Part shown: positions 1-10,627 of the stretch, piece after piece | How positions within the stretch are numbered: position 1 is the first letter of the stretch | How the letters are laid out: each line of letters starts with the position of its first letter | Source: Saposhnikovia divaricata | Lineage: Eukaryota; Streptophyta; Magnoliopsida; Apiales; Apiaceae | DNA: 64,000 nt | Assembly: GCA_036435485.1 (NCBI GenBank) | Contig: CM071595.1 | Location: 12,080,001 to 12,144,000 of the forward strand | Reading direction: 5' to 3' | Notes under the pieces: model-generated | The model's database searches: none | The model's input: the letters and a program-made list of their open reading frames with translations, nothing else | Told to the model about the DNA's origin: nothing | Made by a program: the position numbers and the translations under genes

Positions 1-12
1 ATCTATTATTTC

Positions 13-219
13 TTATGACAATATGGGTTTGGGAAGTTCTTCTACTTGCTCTCTCCATTTTCTAAATTTAGGTTCAGCCCATTCTGGTAATATCAGCTCA
101 AAAAAATTGAAGCACTAATTTAAGTCACTTGATTTCATGGTGTTTGGATCACACGGTTGATCTCCAAGAAATTTGGAGCCAATCTCTTGTATAAATTCTT
201 CAGTCGTATCGATCTTTTG
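13..219 (-). pseudogene. exon-like coding scrap, gene not recognised
   Basis: Read on the minus strand, this stretch is one coding-like frame of about 68 codons with one internal TAG, ending in a TAA at 13-15. The translation has protein-like composition, for example the run LILPEWAEPKFRKWREQ near its C-terminus. The frame is preceded by a possible splice acceptor (…CATATTAG at about 217-225). I do not recognise the family. It could be the last exon of a decayed gene or a gene scrap carried by a transposon. Coding status is inferred from composition only. Confidence 0.3.
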
Positions 220-479
220 CTAATATGCAAGTTCATAACAGTCATTATTTATGTAAATACTTTTATACTCCTAATTCAGGAAAATAGTAATCCTTGAAAT
301 GAGATTAACACATTGCAAAGGATACATATTTTTAGCTGTGTAGTTGATATACACCGTTAACACATAATTACTCTTGGACTTATTTGCATTCTGAGTATCA
401 ACACATTGAAAATATCATTTGATTTTTTGAAATAGAGCAACACAATTACATATTAATATAACTTCGGTAGCACTATAAA

Positions 480-1434
480 GCTAGTTATTAAAAATGGCGG
501 AACATAGGGAGTTAATAAAGATTTCTTAAGGAAATGACTCGAGGAACCATTTTGGGATAGGAGTTCGGACGAGTTAGGAGACTCGTTTGGAAAAACATGA
601 AGAACGAAAGTTGTAGATATGCATAAGTACTATATAATGGTGTAAAGAAGTTATTTTAATGATGATCAGAAGTTGGGTTGAATAATAGCAGAACTAGGCC
701 CGAGGAGGTGGAATGCCGGGCAAAATAAAGTGAAAATGTAGAAACTTAGAATTTACCTAGTACATGTATACGTACGCAAAAAGTGAGTTCTTATATGATT
801 ATAGAAAACTAGAGATGTGGAAGAAGTTAGAGTATCGTACCCCAAAGCTCAGGCAAGTGTTATATCCCTTCACTTCTTGTTCAAGTGAATTTTTTTTTTG
901 ATTATGGTATCATCCCAATTATTGTCGAGCTCGTCGACGTCTATTGTTATTCTTGTTTATTCAATTTACACCCCATTTATTGTATCAAACTTGTCGATAC
1001 CCTTTGAGTTTATTACTCCTTAATGATACTTCCTTATTGGACGTAAAGCTAAACCAATTGTTTAGTTAGTCGGGATCCCACTAGTAGAACATTGAACCTA
1101 TCAAGTCTGAATATTCATTTCATACTTCCCTTTTAATCCCTTATGTGGTGAAAGATTTTTATAATCAAAATGTTTATCTTGTGATTGGAGCTTTTGACAA
1201 ACGATATTTGTTTTATTAGCATTGATCTCTATTAATAGTCTTATTTACTATATGCTTGCTGAGCATTTCTTCCACATATACTTGTTGTTTCAAAATTCTA
1301 ACTTTCAGTAAGTTAATTTGGCGAGACTTACCTATGTAGTTCGGAAAGAGAAGAAGCAAAATGCTATTACGAATATGACGTGACATGGGAGGTCTGGATC
1401 TAGTGTAAGATCTATATCATATAGTTAAACTCTA

Positions 1435-1499
<65 letters not shown>

Positions 1500-1770
1500 G
1501 TATTAGATGATATAGCTGGCCTGGTATACTTCTTGTCGAAGTTGTACCAGTGGTTTAAAATTTGATCAAAGAGATTGTTGTAAAGAAAAAAATTTATTTA
1601 ATGGAATTTGGATTCTTGTTTCTAGAGCTATAACCTAAAAGATCTTGGAAAGTTGGGGTCACGGATGTTATACAATTACAAGGAACACTTTGTTATTAAA
1701 CAGGTGATTTCATTTTGAGAATTTTCGCGTAATGACCAAATCTCCTGACCCCGGATTTGGGGGCGTTATA
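480..1770 (+). mobile_element. 3' part of a chromovirus-like LTR
   Basis: The end at 1741-1770 reads CCTGACCCCGGATTTGGGGG followed by CGTTATA. This closely matches the sense-strand LTR end of the Tekay-like element nearby (…GGATCTGGGGGCGTCACA). The motif CTTGCTGAGCA near 1255, and paired phrases of the type ATCGAACTTGTCGA near 980, are also shared with the LTRs at 2059-5441 and 22078-26729. No primer-binding site follows, so this is a 3' LTR, a solo LTR or a truncated copy. The left boundary is uncertain. It is related to, but clearly diverged from, the two complete Ty3-type elements in the window. Confidence 0.5.
1434..1499. repeat. (ATT)n microsatellite
   Basis: About 22 uninterrupted ATT units, lying within the LTR-like fragment. 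Confidence 0.95.
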
Positions 1771-2053
1771 GTGGCTGTGGTGGACAGAGGAGAGGAAGTG
1801 ATGGTGGTTTGCAGGTGGCGGGATGGGGGTTGAGGGGAGGAGAAGGAGATGGAAAAAGAGGTGTGAACGAAGGTGTGGAAGGTTTGGTGAATTGCGACGG
1901 TGATGGTGAATTGCAGGAGTGATGGTGAATTGAAGGGAGTGGTGGTTTGGTGGAGGGGAGAAGGAGAGGGGGGATGAAGTGGTGGTTCTATTATATATGT
2001 TAACACTCACTGGGGATGAAGGGGAAGTGGTAGTGTGGTTGAGATGGGGCGGT
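1771..2053. other. G-rich GGTGG/GGAGG tract, left flank of the LARD-like element
   Basis: This is a G-rich, C-poor stretch of GGTGGT, GGAGGAG and GATGGTG words. It continues in the same style after the right LTR of the big element (26735-27250), so the element was inserted into one such tract. It resembles the purine-rich part of the Ty3 LTRs in this window (for example 19350-19740 read on the minus strand). It may therefore be a remnant of another LTR. Minus-strand frames across it are His/Pro-rich low complexity and are not credible genes. Confidence 0.4.
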
Positions 2054-2058
2054 GATGG
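2054..2058. repeat. target-site duplication GATGG, left copy
   Basis: GATGG directly precedes the LTR at 2059. The same GATGG follows the other LTR at 26730-26734. The pair defines the ends of the outer Ty3-like element. Confidence 0.85.
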
Positions 2059-5000
2059 TATAACGACCTAAAAAATTTCGATTTTTAATAATATTTATTT
2101 ATTATAAATTATATTATGTGAATATTGTTGTAAAGGTAAAATGTGTGTGAGATGCTATTTTTGTGATTATTTGATGATTTGGGTAAGCTGTGAAGATTGG
2201 TGTATTTTTATTTTTTTATTTTTGAGAATTTAAATATATTTAAATCATGCATTTTTGATCCTCTGTAAATTTTATAAAATTATCGGAGTTAATAAAAATC
2301 ATGAAATCTTTTGCATTATTATCTTTATAATTTTAAATTTTTGGGTGGATTAATTTGGAGGTTTTGGAGGGAGAGAGATTTTTGGTGGAAATTGGAATTT
2401 GGAAGGTATAATCTCGCATTTTATCTATTTAATTTTCGTACTTAATTAGTTGTAAATTCGAGATAATTGTTTTAATTTTTGTAGTTTGAATTCGGAAAGT
2501 ATATAAATTATTGTGATTGCAGTAATTTAATTGTGATTTAATTATGTAGTTGTTGTAATTTAATTAGTTTAAATTTCAATATCATTGTTGTAACTCCGTG
2601 ATTAATTCGGAGAATATAGTTATTTAGTATCGTGGTGGTTAAGTATAATTGTGGGATTTATTTCAATTTGAACAATATGTTTTGATTATTATTAATTGTT
2701 AATTGTTGAGGCTAATTGTGGACCCGATTATGTGAATTATATCAAAGATTAATTGTTAGATTTATGTTATTATGTGCTTATTTGCGAGGAGTTGCAATGA
2801 GGTCACAAGTCTTAAATGTCAATATTTAAAGACTTGTGTAATTCTCTTCAACTTGTTCCTCTAGCTTACGAATATCCATGATTAACTATCACGAGTATAA
2901 TTAATATACTTGAGTGATGTGATCATTGATATAGCGTAAGTAATAGTTAGTGCTAGGGGTTGTTCCCTAGGGCTTACGAACATCAATGATTGATTGTCAC
3001 GTGTATCCTTAAAATGCGTGAGAAATACGATCATTGGTGTAGCGTAAGTAGTAGTGTAATGTAAACTTCTTATGTGCTAGTTGCCGCATGTTCGGGCGGG
3101 TACTTTTCATTAATTGTTTACTTTTATGTTGCTGCAAGTTGAGGCAGCTTTATTTTTGTAAAAGCAGGGTTGAATTGTTTTTGATTGATATTGAGGGGAT
3201 GCGCCCATAGTCCGATAAACGAATACTTATGTCGAAATTTTCTAAAAATCCCCTGCAAATCTATTTAAAACCTATTTAACTTATTTAATTTCCATGCTTG
3301 AAGGTGTGTTATGATTACTAAGGTTTAAGTATATGTATCATTGGTTTATTTCGGTTTAAATATTAAGTGGCTGTGTTGTTTTGAAATGGTTATGTGATGT
3401 GTTTATGTGACTTGGTTTATTATAGTAAGACTATTATGTGAATATGAATGAATATGTCTATATGTATTGTATATGTAAGCGTTATAGGACGCGCATGGGT
3501 AGAAAAGAGTAAACGATAAGGTTTTGCTTGAATTAGTACCGAAACCGTATTTGACCTTGTAAAGGTTCGAGTAGGAGACTTGGCTAAGAGCAGAGCGGGT
3601 AAACGGAAAGCCGAACAGAGGAATAATTATCAAGTCAGCGGGTGTGCTTGCGTGGAGTTGGTAAAGTATGAAAGAAAGATGAAAATAGTGCCAAGTAAGA
3701 AACCCATATGTAAGGAAAGAGACTTACGAGAAGCTAAGTTGAGTATTGATGTGAAATCAGGAACTCCGCGAATCGAGGCAAGTGTTTTTGCTAATCACTT
3801 ATTGTTCAAGTGATGCAATTTAATTTACTTGTAGTATGTGATAATTTGGCCAGGTATAGATGGCAGTTGAAATATATAATTTTTCCTATAGTGTGATGCT
3901 GTTTACCTCCCCTCCCCGAAACTCAAATATCCGATTTACAAAGATTTTACAAATAACCTTTCTCGCTCATTATCCTATCCCTGAAATGTCATTTCTTATA
4001 TTTCTTCAATTTTCGTCGAAATTGTTTAATAATTCCCTAAATAAAGGAAATTCAAGATTTTAAACTCTTATGAAAACCTGCTAGAGAAACTTTTGATTCT
4101 AGTATATTTTCACCAATGGACCTCCATTTAGAAATTTTTTCGTTAAAAATGTTCTGAACTTTTCCATATTGGAATCGTTTTACAAACAAATATGAAAGCT
4201 ATTTTATTTGCTTATGGAAACTCAAACTTTTCAATGTGTCTAGTGTTTGACCAAATCTTCGCTTTAACTTAGAGTTTCGATGGTTGAAAATATTATTGCA
4301 ATGTGTATCTTTTATGTGCTCAGGTGAAATCTTTCTCTAGATAAGTTGTTAAAGTCATGAATTTCAGCTATTCATATTCCTCTTGTTGGTATTTATTTGT
4401 CATCCTTTATATTTCCCACCCTAGTTAGTATCGAACTTGTCGAGATCTGCGAAAAACCTTGATTGTTCGTTTGCTCCCTGTAGTGTATCGAATTTGTCGA
4501 TACTAGGCGATGTTGTGGTTTCTTATTAACTCTTAATCTTGAGTTATTATTCTGGACGTGAGTTTCCAGTTGTCTGGAGATCAAAGGTTGTCGATTGTCC
4601 CGACACCTAGTGTGGATGATTTAGAATTGGAAATGTTTTTAAAAGTGGCCCTTGGGGCATAAAACCCTTCGGGGTGGGACCTTATTATGGTCGGAAGTTA
4701 AGTCCAATGTGCCATGGATCCAATTAAGGACATTGCTGTGTGCGTTTGTCCGGGGTTAGTGCTGACTGATCAGCAGCCTAACCTTGATGTTTTTTTCTTA
4801 AAAAAAAAATTCCAATTCTAATCTATATTCTGCGATTGAGATGTTTAATTCTTGATTCCTTGAAAGTCTATTTTAGTAATACCTTGATATCAGAATTCTT
4901 GTCAGTTCTATTTCTTGATGCACCTTATGAATGGTGAGTATTACCCCCCGTGGCAATTGAAAAGTTGATATAATTGTTTCCTTCATAAAATGAGATGAAA

Positions 5001-5441
5001 CTCTGTTGCTTAACAAAATTGTCGTCGATATTGAAATTGTCGTCACTATTTACACTTGCTGAGCATTGTTGGCTCACTCTTGCTTCTGTTTATTTCTCCA
5101 GTTGTTAGAGATGATCAGAGGAACTAGTGGTCAGTTGGTATTGCTCTATAGGCAGCGAGAGGAGACGTTCGAGTCATGGATTCCGTTGGTTAGTGGATTG
5201 GGATTTGTCGAGGTGGGATATCTAGTTAGACAGTGATCTTGTTTATTCACAGAAATTTTATGATATTCTTTTATTCTGAGACTGGGTTGTAATATGATAT
5301 TCGATAGTTGTTTCATACCATAACCTGTATGCGATCTTGGTTAAGGGGTTTTATTATTAAATGTTGTTTATATTCAGAGATGTATAATATTGTTTATAGT
5401 TAGTGGCCCTATATCTGTACCCCGGATTTTGGGATGCTACA
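2059..5441 (+). repeat. 5' LTR of the LARD-like element, with two internal deletions
   Basis: Its 3383 bp align along their length with the 4652-bp right LTR, except for two gaps. About 1,046 bp is missing at about 2368 (right-LTR interval about 22400-23445, which holds the GA-rich leader). Exactly 190 bp is missing at 2730-2734, where both breakpoints share ATGTG. It ends in CCCCGGATTTTGGGATGC plus TACA at 5441. The U5-like motif CTTGCTGAGCATTG is at about 5057. Confidence 0.85.
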
Positions 5442-5444
5442 AGT

Positions 5445-5456
5445 TGGTATCAGAGC
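5445..5456 (+). promoter_or_regulatory. primer-binding site (initiator Met tRNA)
   Basis: TGGTATCAGAGC starts three bases after the 5' LTR. It is complementary to the 3' end of plant initiator tRNA-Met, which primes minus-strand DNA synthesis in most plant LTR retrotransposons. Confidence 0.9.
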
Positions 5457-7216
5457 TACAGGTTATGGTCACTGAAACATATTAGGAGGGTTAGGGTACG
5501 TGTATAAGATAGACGTCGGGTAAAACGGTTTAGGGTAAGGATCGCGTTAGGATATTTCGGCAAGCGTCGCGACGTTAATCGGTCTTTCGGCATATCGCGC
5601 GAGTGGAATTTCGAATTGTTTAAGGATTGGGCTATTATCCAAACCTCGAACCCGAAGCGGCATAAGCTAAGTGGGCAGCTGAAGCTATCAGTTCGGGGGA
5701 CGTTATCTCGAAATTTTTGCGTAGAATCTAGGATTTTCAATGATATTAGTTTCAATGCGAACGTTTCGGAGATGGTATGAGAAGGTTAATAATGCGAAGT
5801 GGGAAGCGATTATATGCAAGAATTGGAAGTTGAGCGTAGTTGTGTATCTTGAATCGTCGATTCATTCAAATTCATTGCTTAAGAAATTTGTTATTCTTTC
5901 TTTGAATTATAGTCCTAAGTTAATTCCCGGTTGGTATCGTTGCTGAGGCATTCGTTGCACAGTGACGGTTCAAAAATCGAGATTAATTGAGATCTTCTTA
6001 TTTATTCAACTCATTATGGTCAGGCCGGTTTGGCAGCTAAGTTTATTAGTGCTTAGTCGACAAGAGTGAGATTATGAATAATTAAGAATTTCTTGAATGT
6101 TTGCTTGATCAACCCTTGAAGTATCTATTGAAAAGTCTTTTATACATCAAACGATGTTGAGTTTGGTATGTCAGATTTATTCGAATTCAATTCCATTCTT
6201 TTAGAAATATTCGTACTTGATGCCCCATTTATTTTATTGACCTCTTTTTTCAGAAATTCGATATTTTTAAAAATTCTTAATCATAAAGGGATGCGAAGAT
6301 AGATGTGACGACGTCTTGAAGGATTAAAACTACAACTGCATTGACGAAGAAGTGGTGATGCGAGTTTAAGAATTTGGTGATTAAGACAGATATGTCATGT
6401 CAAATTGGAATATTTATTGGACCGATAAGACATGGACAAGATATGAGGCTAATGAGAATTGAATAAAGGAAAAAGGACAGTAAATAAGAGCCCATGGTTG
6501 TAAATGTTGTTGAAGGGCGAAAAGAGAATGGAAATGGAGATATTGGATATAAGTTGTACAATGTTGAAGGAAGATTATTTGTAAACATCTTTTGTATGAC
6601 AGAGGTAGTAAACGGAATGTCATAAGATTTGGAATGTTTTAAATCAGTCGCTAGACGTAAGATTTTAGAATCAAGAAGGCTAACTTGAATAAATCAGATT
6701 GAAGTAAAACAGAATGGTTTGTAAGAGTTATTAAGAAGAATCAGGAATGAATGAGAGGTAAGGTGAATATGTGGAGTAAATGACTTATGCAAGCCAGTGT
6801 AGAAATCATGGTTATCAAGGATGTTGGAAAGTTAACCGAGATGAAGTAAAATGACAGTAGGGTGGAAGATAGAGAAATTCAGAAAGTTTCCAGAAGTGAA
6901 TAAATAGAAAACATATAAAATTGGCTAAGAAAAGAATGTGGAATCCTGAAGATGTGGACTTAGAAGAGAAAAGGGCACCGTAGTTGCCCATAAAAAAAAG
7001 AACTTGCAGAAATTAACGAGATCCCATGATTAGGAAATAAGATTTCGGGAGTAGAATCCCTAGAGATTTTATTAAGAGTAATGTGGGAAGTTGTGGTTGT
7101 AACCAGAAGGGTAGTGGGGTAACAAGAAGCTGAGTCAGAAGTTAAAGCTATATGTTATGAGCTTGGAAAGATGGGAGTTTTTGGTCAAGAATAATATCAT
7201 GTCAATCTTGGTTGAA
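5457..7216 (+). other. non-coding left internal domain of the LARD-like element
   Basis: All frames are broken by many stops. I found no zinc knuckle, DSG protease, RT, RNase H or integrase motif on either strand. The domain continues at 20325 after the Tekay insertion. Confidence 0.6.
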
Positions 7217-7221
7217 GTTTG
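7217..7221. repeat. target-site duplication GTTTG, left copy
   Basis: GTTTG lies directly left of the Tekay-like LTR and is repeated at 20320-20324 on its right. Confidence 0.85.
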
Positions 7222-9621
7222 TGTGACGCCCCCAGATCCACCCTGACCGGAGACCCGGGTCGTCACATTGTCTCAATATCCTGTAGCACAAGTTACGCAA
7301 TAATAAAGCAAAATATATAATACAACGGAGCATAAGTGTCCCACTCCGCAAATCCAAGACCAGTCTCACACCTTGTTATCATACGACATAATACATCTCG
7401 GGATAATATTTTACATATTTTTACAGAAGTAGGTAGATAAAGATTCCAGCTGGACATTCTAGTTCTCGTCAGCATAGCCTGGAGCTTTCTCCTTTCCCTT
7501 GGATCCCTGGTTGGACGTCTCGCCTTTTTCCCTCTTGATAGCTGAATAAAAATGTTGTAAAGCAAGAATGAGCAACTACAGTGCTCAGCAAGTTCTCTTC
7601 TTACTCGGTATATAAATATAATAAGATTTCCCAAAATTAATAGAATATCACAAATCTGGATTTTGTCTCAGTACTCATCTTGAAAGCAGAATACTCGAAA
7701 AACTCATTACTCATCTCGAAAATAGAATTCTCGAAAGACTCAATTGATATAACTCTGTTGACTCATGATTTAAGAATAAACTGGTCTTCCACCTCTCGGT
7801 ATCTCGGTGGGGCGATCAACTAACCGACCGGGAATACCGTCCTCCAATGATATCGCACTTCGCCCGATCACGGCTACAATACGCTATCAACAATATAATA
7901 TAAAAATATGAAAGCTAGCATCATAGGGGTTATTAATTAAACCCTGGCAGCATAGTGCCAATATATCTCGTGTCCGCATAACGGTACACAAGTCTCTCTT
8001 TCTCTAAAATGGGCCTCTCTCCCAAAATTTGACCAGTAGAATACAGAATTCCCGAATCTTTGATGAACAGATAACTCGAAATAATTCTTCCATGAAAACA
8101 TTTACAAATCTGGCGGACTGCCAGACCGACTTAATTGCTCCACCAATCCGATCAATGGACTGAGGTACATTCTCAATAATAATATTTTATTGGATGACAC
8201 GAACAAGATGCCAACCCTCGACAATAAAGTCAACCATCTCGAAATATTGAGGATAGTCTTAAAATGAAGTAATTTGGAGTCGTACTGTACAAATAGTACT
8301 CCTCGAATATTTATAATACCCATAATTCATGAACGTTAAATAGAATATTTTTCACTTGATCAACGAGTAAAACTCTAACGATCCTAATTTTTATAATTCT
8401 TATTTATTGATTCGAGAGACGAACCAACTAAAAGATAATCAATAATTATTGTCGAATTTGTACAATAAACTCGACTGAAAGGAATAAATTTAACTATCTC
8501 GAATGAATGAGAACAGTTTCACTGAATCATAATAATGGTCGTCCCGAATTAATGAGATCGACCCGATAGCAACGAAATTAATTCCACGCTTATAAGGGAT
8601 ATAATTCACAAATAAACTAATTTTAACAGTAACAAAATATCGCAACGAGAAAATAATGCTCAAAAGGATAATTAAATCTCATAATTGACAGCTCGAAATT
8701 AAATAAGGAATGAAATAATACGAACAGAAATTCAAATCTCTAAGAGTTAGGGTAGGAATGAACTTGCCTCGATCTCGGAGTGCAAATAAGTGTAGATAAA
8801 ATTTGAACTCTACCCGTGAACTCGGCTTCGGTCTACGGCTCGGAATTTATTCCCTAAAAATGGCAACCAGAAATACATGAGCGCTTCGTCAAAAATAGAA
8901 TACTTCTCAATCGCTAATATAATATTTAAAAAAAATATCTCTCGAAAATCTATACGATATTTAACGGAAAATAATTCCCGGATAAATAAATCTCTCTTCA
9001 AACTCAGGGATTAAATCTCGAAAATAAATCCTATTGATTATCCGTAAATCCGACTTAAAACGAAAATAGGGTTACGGAAATTAACGACAATACTCTATTT
9101 TTAATCTCGTAAATAATTAAATAATACTCCGATTTTAATCCCTAAAATAATCTAACTCGATCCGGTTGATTAAATAATCCGGAAACGATAACTAAAAATC
9201 TCCTAAAATTATATCGTATTTTAATCCTATTTATTCACAATTACTCATCTTTTTATCGACAAATTATTAAATCTCTAATTTCCGTCCAAAAATCACAAAT
9301 TAACTCTTTTTAAATAAAAACCATATTTTACGCTATTATTCATTAATATTCACTCTTTTATTAACGAAACAATAAATCTCTAATTTACGTCACAAAATAT
9401 TTAATTAATAAATCTATCACCATTTTATTAAACTCGATTTATTTCTCATAATTTTTAATAATATTATCTCAATTATTAAAACCAAATTTTAAAAAAAATA
9501 TTTAACCTCTTTTATTATTAACTCTTTATTTCTCAAAATTTTAAACTAACATCTCAATTATTTAAAAACTAATTTTAAAAAAACACTTAATCTCTTTTTA
9601 TTTTATTTTATTATTATTAAC

Positions 9622-9666
<45 letters not shown>

Positions 9667-9763
9667 TTTAAAATGCGCTATTTAAAATATAATAACGAAT
9701 CGCTCTTAAATAAAATTTAAATAACGATAGGAAAATTTATTCGAAATATTCGCGGTTATTACA
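7222..9763 (-). repeat. 3' LTR of the Tekay-like element, shortened by about 940 bp
   Basis: Its 2542 bp match the right LTR except for a segment present only there (about 19287-20226), which carries the purine-rich leader tract in sense orientation. The junction at about 9666-9674 lies in a T/A run, consistent with end joining at microhomology. A 113-codon open frame at 7293-7634 is kept in both LTRs but spans the U5 motif, so I do not regard it as a gene. Confidence 0.9.
9626..9662. repeat. (TA)n microsatellite in the 3' LTR
   Basis: About 18 TA units. The matching tract in the other LTR (about 19246-19277) is shorter, and it sits at the edge of the segment lost from this LTR. Confidence 0.9.
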
Positions 9764-9776
9764 GTCTTCCCCCATT
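9764..9776 (-). promoter_or_regulatory. polypurine tract of the Tekay-like element
   Basis: In sense, the bases just before the 3' LTR read ATGGGGGAAGAC. This is a typical purine primer for plus-strand DNA synthesis, directly abutting TGTAATAACC. Confidence 0.8.
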
Positions 9777-9802
9777 ATAGGATTCCGTCCTCGGAATCAA
9801 AA

Positions 9803-10627
9803 TTACGCACTAAACAATTCAGGATATTTATTCCGCATTTCGCTTTCTAATTCCCACGTGGCTTCCTCAACTTGGTGGTTTCTCCAAAGTACTTTCACTA
9901 AATTTATTCGCTTGGTTCTTAGCTCTTGCACTTTGTAGTCTAGGATCTGTACTGGTTGTTCCTCGTATGTCAAATCAGGACGAATTTCCACTGGTTTGTA
10001 GGTTATAACATGTCTGAAGTCAGAATGGTATTCTCTTAATGCAGAAACATGAAACACATCATGAATATGCTGGAGGTCTGGAGGTAGGGCCAACTGGTAA
10101 GCTAGGGGTCCTATCTTCTTAAGAATCTCAAAAGGTCCTATATATCTGGGACTCAATTTGCCTTTCTTTCCGAATCTCATAACTCCCTTCCAAGGTGAAA
10201 CCTTCAGCATCACTTTATCTCCCACTTCGAATGCTTTGTCCTTTCTCTTTTGATTCGCATACTTCTTCTGTCGATCCTGAGCTGCAATTAACCTTTTTCG
10301 AATAACTTCGATCGCTTGCTTAGTTTGTTGAAGTAGTTCCGGTCCTAGTATCTTCCTTTCTCCTACCTCATCCCAGTATAGAGGTGATCTACACTTTCTT
10401 CCATACAATGCTTCATATGGTGCCATACCTATGCTGGAGTGGTAACTATTGTTGTAAGCAAACTCAACTAGGGGCAAATGATCACCCCAACTTCCTTTGA
10501 AATCAAGTGCACAGGCTCTCAACATATCTTCAACTGTTTGAATTGTCCTTTCACTTTGTCCGTCAGTCTGCGGATGATATGCGGTGCTCAGATTTAACTT
10601 CGTGCCAAGACATTCCTGAAAACTCTT
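9803..10627 (-). pseudogene. pol: integrase C-terminal part with chromodomain (end of pol)
   Basis: This stretch continues the same reading frame as the pol segment to its right and is cut off from it only by an in-frame TAG at 10628-10630. It begins with the end of the integrase core, including the block YHPQTDGQSERT that carries the catalytic Glu. Next comes the family hallmark HDVFHVSALREY. It ends in a chromodomain of about 50 residues (from EEQPVQILDYKV to the EATWELESEM region), which in chromoviruses is thought to guide integration by binding chromatin marks. The first available Met is at 10525. The final stop is at 9803-9805, 27 bases before the polypurine tract. Confidence 0.9.

Noticed and set aside
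1696..2010. Minus-strand His/Pro/Ser-rich frames
   Set aside because: Low-complexity read-out of a GGTGG/GGAGG tract, with no domain and no codon pattern.
3580..4063. Short frames in the LARD LTR, in similar form at 24860-25346
   Set aside because: They are non-coding LTR sequence; one is broken by a stop in the second copy.
7293..7634. 113-codon frame conserved in both Tekay LTRs (also 16915-17256)
   Set aside because: LTR copies are 98-99 % identical, so shared openness is no evidence of function; it overlaps the U5 region.
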